A DNA stretch of 64,000 nucleotides from Istiophorus platypterus (lineage: Eukaryota; Chordata; Actinopteri; Istiophoriformes; Istiophoridae), in contig CM029121.1 in the NCBI GenBank assembly GCA_016859345.1, positions 3,582,329 through 3,646,328 on the forward strand, in the 5' to 3' direction. How positions within the stretch are numbered: position 1 is the first letter of the stretch; every line of letters starts with the position of its first letter. This document shows, piece by piece, positions 34,526-44,190 of this stretch. The translations under genes were made by a program, and so were the position numbers. Under the pieces are notes generated by a model. It was not told the origin of the DNA. It was given only the letters and a program-made list of their open reading frames with translations, and searched no databases.

Positions 34526-35145
34526 TCAGGGAGAAGAGATAAAGAAGGTGGAGGATTTTAAGTACTTAGGGTCAACAGTCCAGGGCAATGGAGAGTGTGG
34601 AAAAGAGGTGAAGAAGCGTGTGCAGGCAGGCTGGAACGGGTGGAGAAAAGTGTCAGGTGTGATGTGTGATAGAAGAGTTTCAGCTAAAATGAAAGGAAAG
34701 GTGTACAAAACTGTGGTGAGACCAGCGATGCTGTTTGGTCCAGAGACAGTGCCACTGAGGAAAAGACAGGAGGCAGAGCTGGAGGTAGCAGAGATGAAGA
34801 TGTTGAGGTTCTCTCTGGGAGTGACCAGGATGGATAGGATCAGGAATGAGTACATCAGAGGGACAGCACATGTTAGAGGTTTAGGAGATAAAGTCAGAGA
34901 GGCCAGACTGAGATGGTTTGGACATGTCCTGAGAAGAGATAGTGATTATATTGGTAGAAGGATACTGAGTTTTGAACTGCCAGGCAGGAGGCCTAGAGGA
35001 AGACCAAAGAGGAGGTTTATGGATGTAGTGAAAGAGGACATGAAGGTAGTTGGTGTGAGTGAAGAGGACGCAGAAGACAGGGTTAGATGGAGGACACTGA
35101 TTCGCTGTGGCGACCCCTAAAGGGAAAAGCCGAAAGAAAAAGAAG
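34526..35145 (+). mobile_element. 5'-truncated RTE-clade LINE, young insertion
   Basis: A 620-bp insertion opens directly in the RT C-terminal region. The frame is open from 34,527 to 35,120: TQGEEIKKVEDFKYLGSTVQ, RVQAGWNGWRKVSGVMCDRR, KGKVYKTVVRPAMLFG, RFSLGVTRMDRIRNEYIRGT, RLRWFGHVLRRD, GRRPRGRPKRRFMDVVKEDM and IRCGDP. The 3' end is GCGACCCCTAAAGGGAAAAG followed by a short AAG-type tail. It is flanked by identical 17-bp copies of AAGAGTCTGGTCTAGAC (34,509-34,525 and 35,146-35,162). The uninterrupted frame and perfect duplication point to a recent event. There is no start codon (the first in-frame Val is GTG at 34,548), the endonuclease and RT core are absent, and the copy cannot move on its own. 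It is in sense orientation relative to galnt18. Confidence 0.92.
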
Positions 35146-35162
35146 AAGAGTCTGGTCTAGAC
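35146..35162. repeat. Target-site duplication, right copy
   Basis: AAGAGTCTGGTCTAGAC. Its first bases could equally be counted as part of the AAG tail, so the true length is 14-17 bp. Confidence 0.93.
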
Positions 35163-35240
35163 CTGCTCTATATGTTAAGTGCCCTGAGAAAACATCTGTT
35201 ATGATTTGGGATAGTATAAATAAAGTTCAATTGAATTGAA

Positions 35241-36954
35241 AATATTCAACATTTTGTCTGCTTTTTTTCCCATAGAAATGAACTGGTAACATCATAGACT
35301 GGGAGAAGGTCGTAAACTGTTCTGAAAAATTATAAATAGCTTGTCAGCACAGCCATAATTTTCACTCTTCACACATTATTTTTTTGCCTGAACATAGGTA
35401 TTTTTTTCTTCTTTTAAGCAATGTGATTCCCTAAGGACAGTGACTTACAGAATTAGAAATATGAGCCTCAAAGTAGCAGAAAAACAATCCAACTGCCCCA
35501 TAGGCTGCAATAAAAATCAATAAATAGATTTTCAGAGGAAACCTGGAACAACTATTTTCTTTAACTTTTAACTTAATCTTCCACATTTTGACACCAGAAA
35601 AACCAATTTGCCCAGATGTGTGCAGCAGTCCTATAGCACCCACAGTGTTAAACCTTTTGCAATAGGAGTTACAGTTTTTTGAAAGAATAGCAGGAGTTAT
35701 ATAGATGTGCCGACCCAAATCTCACAAAACTCAGTTTCACTCAGAAGAAACTAAGCAATTAAAATCACCATGGCACCTCTGAGTTCAGCTGGAAACAAAC
35801 AGCTTATTCAGATCAGTTGATTAGACTGTTTCTCTCATGTCTTTGCTGTTAATCTAACACTTGACTGACATTTCTTTTAGTCCTGCTAAGTACTGTTTCC
35901 AAACTACATACAAGACACATGGAGTTACACACATTTCAACAGTTGCCTTCTGAAATATCTTTTCATACAGTTTTGGTCACCAATTTCAGTTGGTGTTAGA
36001 AAACATACACATTTTTAGCTGATTTCTACAGAGATTGCATAGGTTACTTAATGAGTGTGGTCCAAAGTTACATTGTACACTTATACACTCTGTTGCTGGA
36101 GTACAAGCTAGAGCTTGTGTTAACTACTTAAGCATTTTTACATTTAGTTGAACATTATAGCCATTGAAGGCTGCAATCTGCTCTTGCACTTTATGAATTT
36201 GGTTTACTTTTTGATTTGACCTTATTTTTGTAGTTCTGGCCGTCATTCCTATCCTTCATGATTCTCATCAAGTCAACTGCTAAAATGTGGGAACATTGTA
36301 ATATCACTAAAAACTCAAGAAACATAAGAAAAGAGATAATCAGGCAGGTTTTAAACAAGCCCCTTGCAAACTTCCCATATCCATTTACTTGGCATTTTCA
36401 AAGGGAAATAAATCCTTGGTCCATAATTTTATAAACTCTGATGTGTATTTACATTTGGCGTTCAATGTGCATTTGACACAATTTAATACTCAATGAAAAC
36501 AGTGTCGATCACTTGTTGACCTTCTTTGGATAAATTTTTAGAACTTCAATGCAACATTGGTATTGGAATCGATGTGGCTGAATCATCAAGGATCAAATTG
36601 GACTGAATCGAAATGAATTGATTCTGGATTTTGTCAATTCCAACAACTAGACCTATTCAACACGAAAAGTTGTGTTTAGTATCTTAAACTGCTTCACTTG
36701 TAAGTAATGAGTGGAAAATATTCATTATCTCACAAGGGTAAGAGTGTATGATTGGCTCCAGTGATCTGGATAGAACAACAGATTTTATGAAGTTTTCAGG
36801 TGATTTTTGCACTGAAACTGCAAGAACAGATATCTTTTTAAGGGAAGACATTTCACGCTGCAACTTTGTGTTCACATAGCATTGCTGACATTTGTCAGGC
36901 TCTGTGTTTGACATGCATTTAGAGTTTCAGTTTTGGAATTGGTCCTAGCTGATA
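35241..36954. other. Intron sequence, nothing recognised
   Basis: AT-rich; no coding or named repeat content on either strand. Confidence 0.4.
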
Positions 36955-37850
36955 GAGGATCAGACTGATGCCTCTGAATGGAAAATGTATCATGTTTGTG
37001 TGCTTATAATTTTCCATAGGAAAAAAAATTACACACCATGTTTTTTTTTTTTTTTGTGATACTCTGTGGCCATTCAGAACAGTATTGACTGTTTATTGGG
37101 AGTGAAGCTAAGTTTGTTTACACTGCATTCATCTGCAGGGTTTCATTAATATACCATGTCTGGCGTATATCAAGTGTCTGATATATCTTGGGGAAAATTT
37201 TTCTCAAATGCTAATGTTACAAATATAATAACCAGAATGAGCACATCTGTATTCCTAACCTGTACAGCAGGTAAACAGAATGCTATTATTAGGTTTTTTT
37301 ACACTTAGGTTAATTGTATATGGTTGCCTTTAACCTGTACTGTCAGTTGATGCTTTTTGACACACAGATCATTTCTCTTCTTGTAGAGCTTTAACCTGGT
37401 CTGAGTCACATTATCAGTCCTACTAGCTGCTGTTTGTCACTGGAACCTGTGTCTTATCAGCTGCTAGAGATGACCACTGCCTCTCAAAGATTGAATGAGA
37501 TCGAGAAAAAAAAAGGTATGAATGCAAGGATGTGTTGCATACAAATACATCCCTGAACAATAATTTTAAAGGTTTCAAGCAAGCAGCTTTATTTCAGAAT
37601 AGTGAAATGTACATATACATAAGCTATTACAACATTGTGGTAATGCGCTTTGTACACCAGTGCTGCGTGCATTCTTGATTAATTGTAAATGAGAAACCTG
37701 TTTATTGAAATGCATTTTTCCACCTTTTGGAACGTGTTTTTAATCTACATATTCCATTGAAAAAGGTTTTTTTGTCATGAATTTTGTCATGTATAATTTA
37801 CCAGTAATTAACCAATAAGAATTGCTAGTAATTTTTGTTTTACTTATATA
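36955..37850. repeat. Diverged repeat, copy B (pairs with 15,985-16,660)
   Basis: Shares with copy A, in the same order, CATGTTTGTGTGCTTATAAT, a TTTACACTGCATTCATCTGC block, a CTGGCGTATAT block followed by GTGTCTGATATATCTTGGGG, and a GTACACCAGTGCTGCGTGCA block near 37,655. About 300 bp around 37,260-37,560 has no counterpart in copy A. Confidence 0.5.
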
Positions 37851-38029
37851 ATATAATTTAATTGTGGTTTGTCTACCATGTTTAATTACACATCTGTGTA
37901 TATGACTTTAGATAACTGGTGTTTAGTGAATCTTCTAAGGTGTTTATTTTTTCACTCCGCTCAAGTGAAGTACCTCGACCCTCAGGCTGGTATGCTCTTT
38001 TGTGGAGAGTTTTTGGTGCCACAAAGAAA

Positions 38030-38220
38030 CTGTCTCTCAGTCAGACAAAGTCAGGGACATTTGCTAGAAAGGGGTGGATCAATCCCCTCCAGTCACCATG
38101 TTGAAGTGTCTTTGGGCAGCATATTGAACCCCATACTGCTCTGTTTGCTGTGCCATCAATATATGAGTATATGTGTGAAAAAAGGGGAGAAACCTCAAGA
38201 GGAACAGTGGATAGGTTGAA
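38030..38220 (-). repeat. Dispersed repeat R, copy 2 (minus orientation)
   Basis: The reverse complement contains a GGGGTTCAATATGCTG block followed by CAAAGACACTTCAACATGGT and GACTGGAGGGGATTGATCC. This is the 3' half of the repeat also found at 24,362 and 56,655. The 116-codon frame over it is not a gene. Confidence 0.7.
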
Positions 38221-41200
38221 CACATAAACGATAGTACATATAGTGCACAGAAATGGCAGTTATAAGGTCACAATATGGGGAAACAAAAGGACAATTTTAG
38301 GTAAATAAGTACATCTTTGATGAAGACTTTAAGCGACTTCAAGGTGCCCCACCATCACGGGTAGGACCTCTGCCACAAAACCTCACCTGTATCACAAAGA
38401 CCTGAGAAGAGAGCAGAATCTACATACACAAAAGAAGCAACGCTCAAGGACAACAATTCACACAGGGTGAAAAGACAAGAGGCTCCAGGAGAAGATGAAG
38501 CAGTGTACTGCAGACAAGATATGATGTAAGAACAGTTCTGAACAAAGAAAGCACAAACATCGTCCTAGTCTCTTCTGGAAGACAGTAGCTGATCAGGGAC
38601 GTCTGCAGCCAAGTTACAGAAACTCCTGGGAAAAAGAAAGGGAGAGAAAAGAGAGAAAAAGATGGGTAAGAAAAAGGAGGAAGGTCCCAGGACAGCAATT
38701 GTGCCACCACAGAGGATCCTCATCACTGATTGCAGGAGAAAATAAGGGTGAGCAAAGGAAAAGAAAATGTGAAATCATGCCTGTTTCCATCCACTAACTT
38801 TATTCGAATACTAGTTCTGCTCATTAATATAAACAGTTGGTGGCCATTAAACCACTGCGGGAAAAGAGGGCACATCAAGATGATGTAGTCAAAAGGGTGC
38901 CTGTCAAACCCAAATGGGAGGAATATAATGTAGAAATATGTCATTACTGTTTGTTTCATGTATTCATTCGTGGATACAGTCATCACCGCTCCTCAGAGAG
39001 CTGCTGTTTTTGTCTGCTGCCACTTTTTTCTTCTTCAGTGGAGACTGGAATGCTGTTTAAGCCACATGTTTTATATGCCTCATGATGTATTTGCCAAGTC
39101 TGTTTCCATTGAACTTGGTCATGTATAAACAAATGTTTTTTTCTTATTTCAAGTTTTATATTATTTTGAATATCCACTTTTTCAAAATTGGATTTTTTTT
39201 AAATTTTTTTATTTTTTTTTTGCAAAGATTGAAAAAACGGGGATGGAACTGGACTTAATGACAGAGAAAAAGGAAAAGAGAAAAGTAGGCTAACAGTTTA
39301 TTATCATAAAATTTTGCAATATCCTTTTTATGGTGTGACAGCCAGTTCTTGAAATCACTAAATTAATCAAATCAAGTAAAACCCAGTAGATAGCTAATGC
39401 TTTACCCATGGCTGAATAAACGTGCTAGGGGACCCTAGAGTGAAAGAACTTGCTGTTCAACAATAAATCTCATCTTTTAATAAACATTTTTAGTGTTTTT
39501 TTCATCGATCTAATAAATGATTTGGTCTACAAAACATCAGAATACAATGAAAAATGTCCATCATGTTTCTAGTGACCAGGGGAACATCATCACATGTCTT
39601 GTTTTATAGGTGCCAAAAGTGAAAAATCCAGATTTTCAACTTACTATGTTCGATAAGGAAATTAGCCAATTCCTAAATTTGAGAACGTAAAATCCGTCAA
39701 ATATTTGGAATTTTTCCTAATATTGACACTGAACAATTAACTGATTATCAAAATAACTGATTAGATGACTAATCATTGCAGCTCTATTTGTGTAAAGTCT
39801 GTGACTTTACATGGAAGTACTCGTATGCTTAAATAACACTGCCTGTCACCAGGCTTTCTGTGTCTCATTTCATTTGTGGTAATTTGAACTTACTTAAGGG
39901 AATGCACCATGTGTTGTACCATTTTACCAGATTTTGACACAGGACACAAGATGAATAATGCAGGATCTGCCTTGACTAATATTGTACTATTTGTGTGAAT
40001 CTCAAATGAGGTCAGAACTGGGGTGGCTTTGGCTTGGTTGTCCTGTCTACAGGTGGCCTCGAGCAACATACTGAATTCCAAATGGCATGTGATGTCTAGG
40101 GGAATGACGTGTGTGAAGAGGAAAATGTCAGTTTGGACGAAAGTGTCTTCCAGATATAATGTCACAAATCAAATTATGAAAGAAAGTGGCTGAGGTGGAC
40201 TGTTGCCAAGATATAACATACGATTGTGTGGACCATCAAAATGTGACTTTTGACCAATTAGACTTAAATGAGTTTGAAAAGCTAGTTTTGTACTTTTTCA
40301 GTTTTGTGTAAAAGTGCCACCTAGTGGCCAATATATATCAAATTCAAGAGTCTTGCGATAGATTTTGATCATGATAATCTAGAGATTCTATGTGCAAAAA
40401 TTTGAACAAAGTAGTTCTGGTGGAATGTTTCACCCTGTTATATGTAATTTTTTTTAGGATTTAGGATCAGGGTCCTAAAACCATACTGCAGAACAGTAAG
40501 CTTCTTTCTAATCTCCACACCAACACACTTCCTCTCACATATGCAGGTAGCCACAGACACAAAGGTCACCCTCCAAACCTGAATAAACAATGTTCTTCTC
40601 CCACGTTTTGCCCATATATTCAAAATCCTCTGGGAATATGTGAAAAAGGTCAGTGTATCTCTCTCCTCCCCTCTCTCTCTCTCTGTCTTTGTGTTTGTAA
40701 ACAGTCGATTGCTCATAGTATGTTAGTGCATACCTGCATTGCAGTTAAGTATGTGTGTGTGTGAGTGTGTGTGCGCGCGTGTGTGTGTGCGTGGGTGAGC
40801 ATGTGTTGGTGTGAGGGTGTGTTTGAAGCAGCAACAAGAGGAATTAGTCGATCCATGGTGTATTGTCTTCAGGGAAAACAATCCTGCCTGCTCAGCTCAG
40901 CAGAGAAGAGTGCACAAACACTTTCATAACACCCCCTGGCTGCTTAAAAGATATGAACAGCAGGGTGTCTTTTTGCCTCTGTAATGTGTGTGAAGTGTGT
41001 GTCAGCGTTCGTGTGTTTGTGCGAAGCTGTAATATTCCCAGAACTCTTTAGGTCTCTACAGCCCACTGCAATTATTCCAGGTTAGAAAACTCCATTGATT
41101 AAGTTCAGTAATGAACTGCTGTTTGTGAAAGAAAAGTTGGTTTATCATTTATTTACTCTTGATGATGCTCCTACAGAACTTTCAAGGTCTCTCTAAGGGC

Positions 41201-41271
41201 CTTAGACAGATGTTTTTTGAGTTCAGGGGGAGTTACATAGTTTGGGTTACACTGAGAAAACACAGTCAAAA
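38221..41271. other. Intron sequence, mostly unassigned
   Basis: Contains T-runs near 39,190-39,222, a block near 40,240-40,440 with the phrase GCCACCTAGTGGCCAATAT (a phrase common in fish interspersed repeats, not assigned), and a TG-rich microsatellite at 40,751-40,830. No coding content recognised. Confidence 0.4.
40751..40830. repeat. Imperfect (TG)n microsatellite
   Basis: TG-rich with interspersed GCGC and GAG units. Confidence 0.85.
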
Positions 41272-41928
41272 CTGGAAGTATTTGGACAGTTACACATTTT
41301 TTTGTACTTCAGACTCTGAGCCTCATCACATTCAGTTCGAAATAAAATAATGGACAATACAGTGAAGTGCCAGGTCTCAGCTTTCATTAGAGTAGATTTA
41401 CATCAATATAGAAAGAGCTGTAGGTGAGATATGGCCTCTTTGCATGCCCATGTTTTAGTAGGTTTACAGGTAATTGGACATTTGGCTATTAATTGTTAAT
41501 CTGAGAGCTTTTTTTCAGTGTTAGTGCATGCAAAAAAAACAAGCAAACAAAAAGAAAATCACACTTGGCTCAGAGTTGAGAAGTATATCGGAGTAATATC
41601 AAAATTAGATGATTTACCAAAATCAGCAGTTAAGTAGTAAAAAGTAGGTGTGTACAGTAGGGCTGCCACTTTTTATTTGAAATTCCAAAATGAGGAAAGA
41701 TTTATTATTCAACCAGTACCTGTACAACAAGCAAGAACTGAAGGTTGCTGCAGTGAAGCTCTGGAAGAGCATCACCAGGGAGAATACAAAGTGTCGACTG
41801 ATATTCTTTCAAATTAAAGCTGAGACTGGGCAGTTTGATCTAGTATCCAATGATTTATTTCAAATTAAGTGTGCTGAAGGTCAGAGCCTGAAGCACAAAG
41901 CATATGTAACTGTCCAGAAACCTCTGGA
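41272..41928. mobile_element. Internally deleted Tc1-like element with long TIRs
   Basis: The left terminal repeat (41,272-41,396: CTGGAAGTATTTGGACAG, TTACACATTTTTTTGTACTT, AGTGCCAGGTCTCAGCTTTC) is an imperfect inverted copy of 41,805-41,928 (reading outward: TTCTGGACAGTTACATATGC, CCCAGTCTCAGCTTTAATTT). Between them are about 410 bp, including a plus-strand relic of the transposase C-terminus (NKQELKVAAVKLWKSITREN near 41,720). The DDE core is gone. This is the layout of a non-autonomous derivative of a Tc1-like transposon with unusually long terminal repeats. No clear TA duplication was identified. It is not autonomous. Confidence 0.82.
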
Positions 41929-41965
41929 GCAAAGGCCTTGAGCACCCCCAAGGCCTTTGCTCCAG
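41924..41965. repeat. Perfect 17-bp hairpin at a transposon edge
   Basis: CTGGAGCAAAGGCCTTG (41,924-41,940) and its exact reverse complement (41,949-41,965) are separated by 8 bases, AGCACCCC. It sits exactly between the right end of the Tc1-like derivative and the start of the LINE fragment. Confidence 0.95.
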
Positions 41966-42490
41966 GCTGGGCTGATGATGGTCTGGACAAGCAGACTTTG
42001 CCTGACGGAGTCTAGTCAGAACCTTCCTCACTTTTTCAGCAAAGATAGTCAGCATGTTGAAGGAGCTGCTGTGTGGAAGTGTTGTTGTTGCTGGGTGGTT
42101 TTTGATCAAAATGGTCAATATGAGGTTGCATGTCAAATCTACTGAAGAAATGGTTCAGCTCATTGGCATTGTAGATGTTCCCATCTCCCATTTGACTGCT
42201 GGGCCTGTAACCACTGATGGTCCTCATACCACTTCAGACCCCCTTGGTGCCATTCCACTGCAGCCTCTGCTCCAGCTTTTTCCCATAGGCCTCCATTTCT
42301 TCTCTGATACTCAGAGACCATTTCTGGACCCAGTTTACTGCCTCCCTTTCCTCTGACCTGTACGCTCTCTTCTCCTCATTCGTGGATGCTTTTATGTACC
42401 TTGGTAACCAAAGACTTGTTGTTGGGAAAACAGCAGACGATTTAGACAGTAACAGAAGAGTCAACCCAGAAGGTGATGTACTCAGTCAGT
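41949..42490 (-). pseudogene. LINE fragment, endonuclease-RT linker region
   Basis: Minus-strand pieces in order are FPTTSLWLPRYIKASTNEEK, RAYRSEEREAVNWVQKW, YGKKLEQRLQWNGTKGV, then GDGNIYNANELNHFFSRFD, FAEKVRKVLTRLRQAK and ACPDHHQPS. This is the linker between the endonuclease and the RT of jockey-like fish LINEs (families with WVTKEVK, KLEQ.L, ANELNHFFSRF and a GPD motif at the RT entrance). The reading shifts frame several times. The RT proper is missing, because the fragment stops at the hairpin. It is antisense to galnt18. Confidence 0.72.
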
Positions 42491-42506
42491 TTGTCAGTCC
42501 ACCTAC

Positions 42507-42575
42507 ACCAAACAGCCATAACCGACAACATTAAAACCAGTTACTAGTTTTAATGTTGTGGTTGAATGGTGTATA
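42507..42575. repeat. Back-to-back terminal repeats of a Tc1-like family
   Basis: ACAACATTAAAAC (42,525-42,537) and its exact reverse complement (42,547-42,559) are separated by 9 bases, with decayed outer extensions (CACCAAACAGCCATAACCG and GGTTGAATGGTGTATA). This matches the terminal repeat of a widespread fish Tc1-like family reduced to its two ends with no interior. Confidence 0.6.
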
Positions 42576-43320
42576 TATACAGACAGGTGACAAATTAATT
42601 GATAAGCCTGAATAAATGAATGGAGAAAAATAATGAATGCAGATCCTTCCACACATGTACTGCATTCTACAATTAAGCTTTTAACACCCATTCATGCTCT
42701 CTGGCTTTTATATGCTGAGCAGGCCCAGTTGATTCTGATTTTATATCAAGATGGCAAGAGCACGGGGCACGGACAGCAGGAGCTTCAGTCACAAAGATTG
42801 CTCAAAGAGCTAGTGTTTTAGTACGAATGGTGACTAAGGTAAACGTGATGCTTGTTGGTTAGTGCAAAATGTACGGAAAAAAGAGGAGAAATTCTTCCTC
42901 AGGTGACTTTGAATGTCAGTGATGGATGTGATCAAACTGTGTCCGCAAACTCAGTCCATCAACAATTATATAAAGAGATTATGATAGGATTGCAGTGCAT
43001 AAATCCTTCATTACAAAGATAACTGCACTTTTGAGAGTTCAGTGGTGCAAAAACCATAATCAGTGGTTAAAGAGAATTGGAAAAAAGTGGTATAGTCAGA
43101 TGAGTAAACCTTCACTATATTTCTGACACGTGGATGAGTGCATGCAGATTTGAAATAGGCAGCAGTGCTACCTGCTACCTTCTAGAGGGTCCAAACAAAG
43201 ATGGAAGTTCCAAATTTTTGTGGGGCAAAAACTTAATAAAAAAAATCAGACCTCTAACAAGTTTAGAGAAAAATTACCACCAATCTTCCATCTTTTTTAA
43301 TGACTATACAGCCATTTGAT
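42560..43320 (+). pseudogene. Tc1-like element, 3'-truncated
   Basis: A plus-strand copy opens with GTATATATACAGACAGGTGA, a GCAGATCCTTCCACACATGT block and TATATCAAGATGGCAAGAGC. These are landmarks of a Tc1-like element common in fish. The transposase relic includes VSANSVHQQLYKEI and, in another frame, SFITKITALLRVQWCKNHNQ, then WYSQMSK near 43,100, where the first catalytic block should lie. Similarity fades by about 43,320, well before the usual 3' end. The right terminal repeat and the second and third acidic residues are missing. It has no open frame and is in sense orientation relative to galnt18. Confidence 0.72.
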
Positions 43321-43689
43321 CCTCACGCCACTGATGATCATTCCAAATGAATGTCATACATTACTAGCTGGTAATATGAGGTTTTCTTGGTCCTGCCCAC
43401 AGCATCTGTGCAAAATCTGGGGTTTCCTGGACCTTTCTATCAGAAAATATGCACACTTGAAATGTTGTAATGACAATAATAAAGTATCAGGGAACCTGGC
43501 GACCTCTCCATCTTTGAGCTCGATTTTGGGTGCCCTCATATGCACCAAGGACCTGCAAATTCGAGTCAGCTCTTCACTGCAACACCCACGTTCTGTGATG
43601 TTGAATACAGTATGTCTCAAAAGCAGTATCTCAGAGATGTCTAGGTAAAAAAGTTCAAACAGATTTGTTGTGAACTTCAAAAGGTCGAG
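43321..43689. other. Intron sequence, nothing recognised
   Basis: Overlapping open frames on both strands at 43,316-43,680 have no recognisable motif. I see nothing else. Confidence 0.35.
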
Positions 43690-44099
43690 ATGCTAGGAAT
43701 TGAGCCAGAAGGGATGATGGAGTGGAGCAGGTGGGGAAGTCAAGATCCACGGGCCAAGATTAGGTAGGAACAGGGAAGCAGACAGACAGGGAATAACTGA
43801 ATGAGCAGACATACCAGTGGCTTGGCTAGGTGGGCTGGTAGGAAGGGTTGGAGGAAGGGTTGGATGCAGTGTGCCTGAGGCAGAGGCAGAGTTCAGGTTC
43901 AGGAAAGGTCTAAGTAAATGTAAGAAAATCAAAGTTACAAGACTAGGAAAACTTTGCTGCGTTGCTGTAACTGATAGATCTGGAAAAGAGTTGAGTGAAG
44001 AGCTGGGGTCTTTATACTGCAGGTGTTGATTACTAGATGAGCTTCAAGTGCATGGGATGATTAAGAGCAGGAGGACGACCGGATCATCAAGCTCAGCAG

Positions 44100-44140
<41 letters not shown>
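43690..44140 (+). repeat. Purine-rich repeat-like block, copy 1 of 3, with (CA)n end
   Basis: A purine-rich block ends in GGTCTTTATACTGCAGGTGT, GATGAGCTTCAAGTG and a CA microsatellite (44,099-44,138). Similar organisation (a GTTTTAT...GATTA...AGGTG ending) is seen near 55,630-56,005 and 62,140-62,540. Membership of one family is tentative. Confidence 0.4.
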
Positions 44141-44177
44141 TGGGAGCTTGTCAAACCGGGAACAGACATTAAACATT

Positions 44178-44190
44178 GGGGGGGGGGGGG
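44178..44190. repeat. Poly(G) run
   Basis: 13 consecutive G residues. Confidence 0.9.

Larger units (their letters stand above)
34430..35240 (+). repeat. Dispersed repeat S, copy 2, split by an RTE insertion
   Basis: The left part at 34,440-34,525 (CCAAGTGCTGCTCATGGTGG, TCTCTGTAAATAATAACTAT) and the right part at 35,163-35,240 (CTGCTCTATATGTTAAGTGC, GTTATGATTTGGGATA, ATAAATAAAGTTCAATTG) together match copy 1 at 26,440-26,640 in reverse. The continuity across the insertion makes the pre-insertion site easy to define. Confidence 0.85.
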
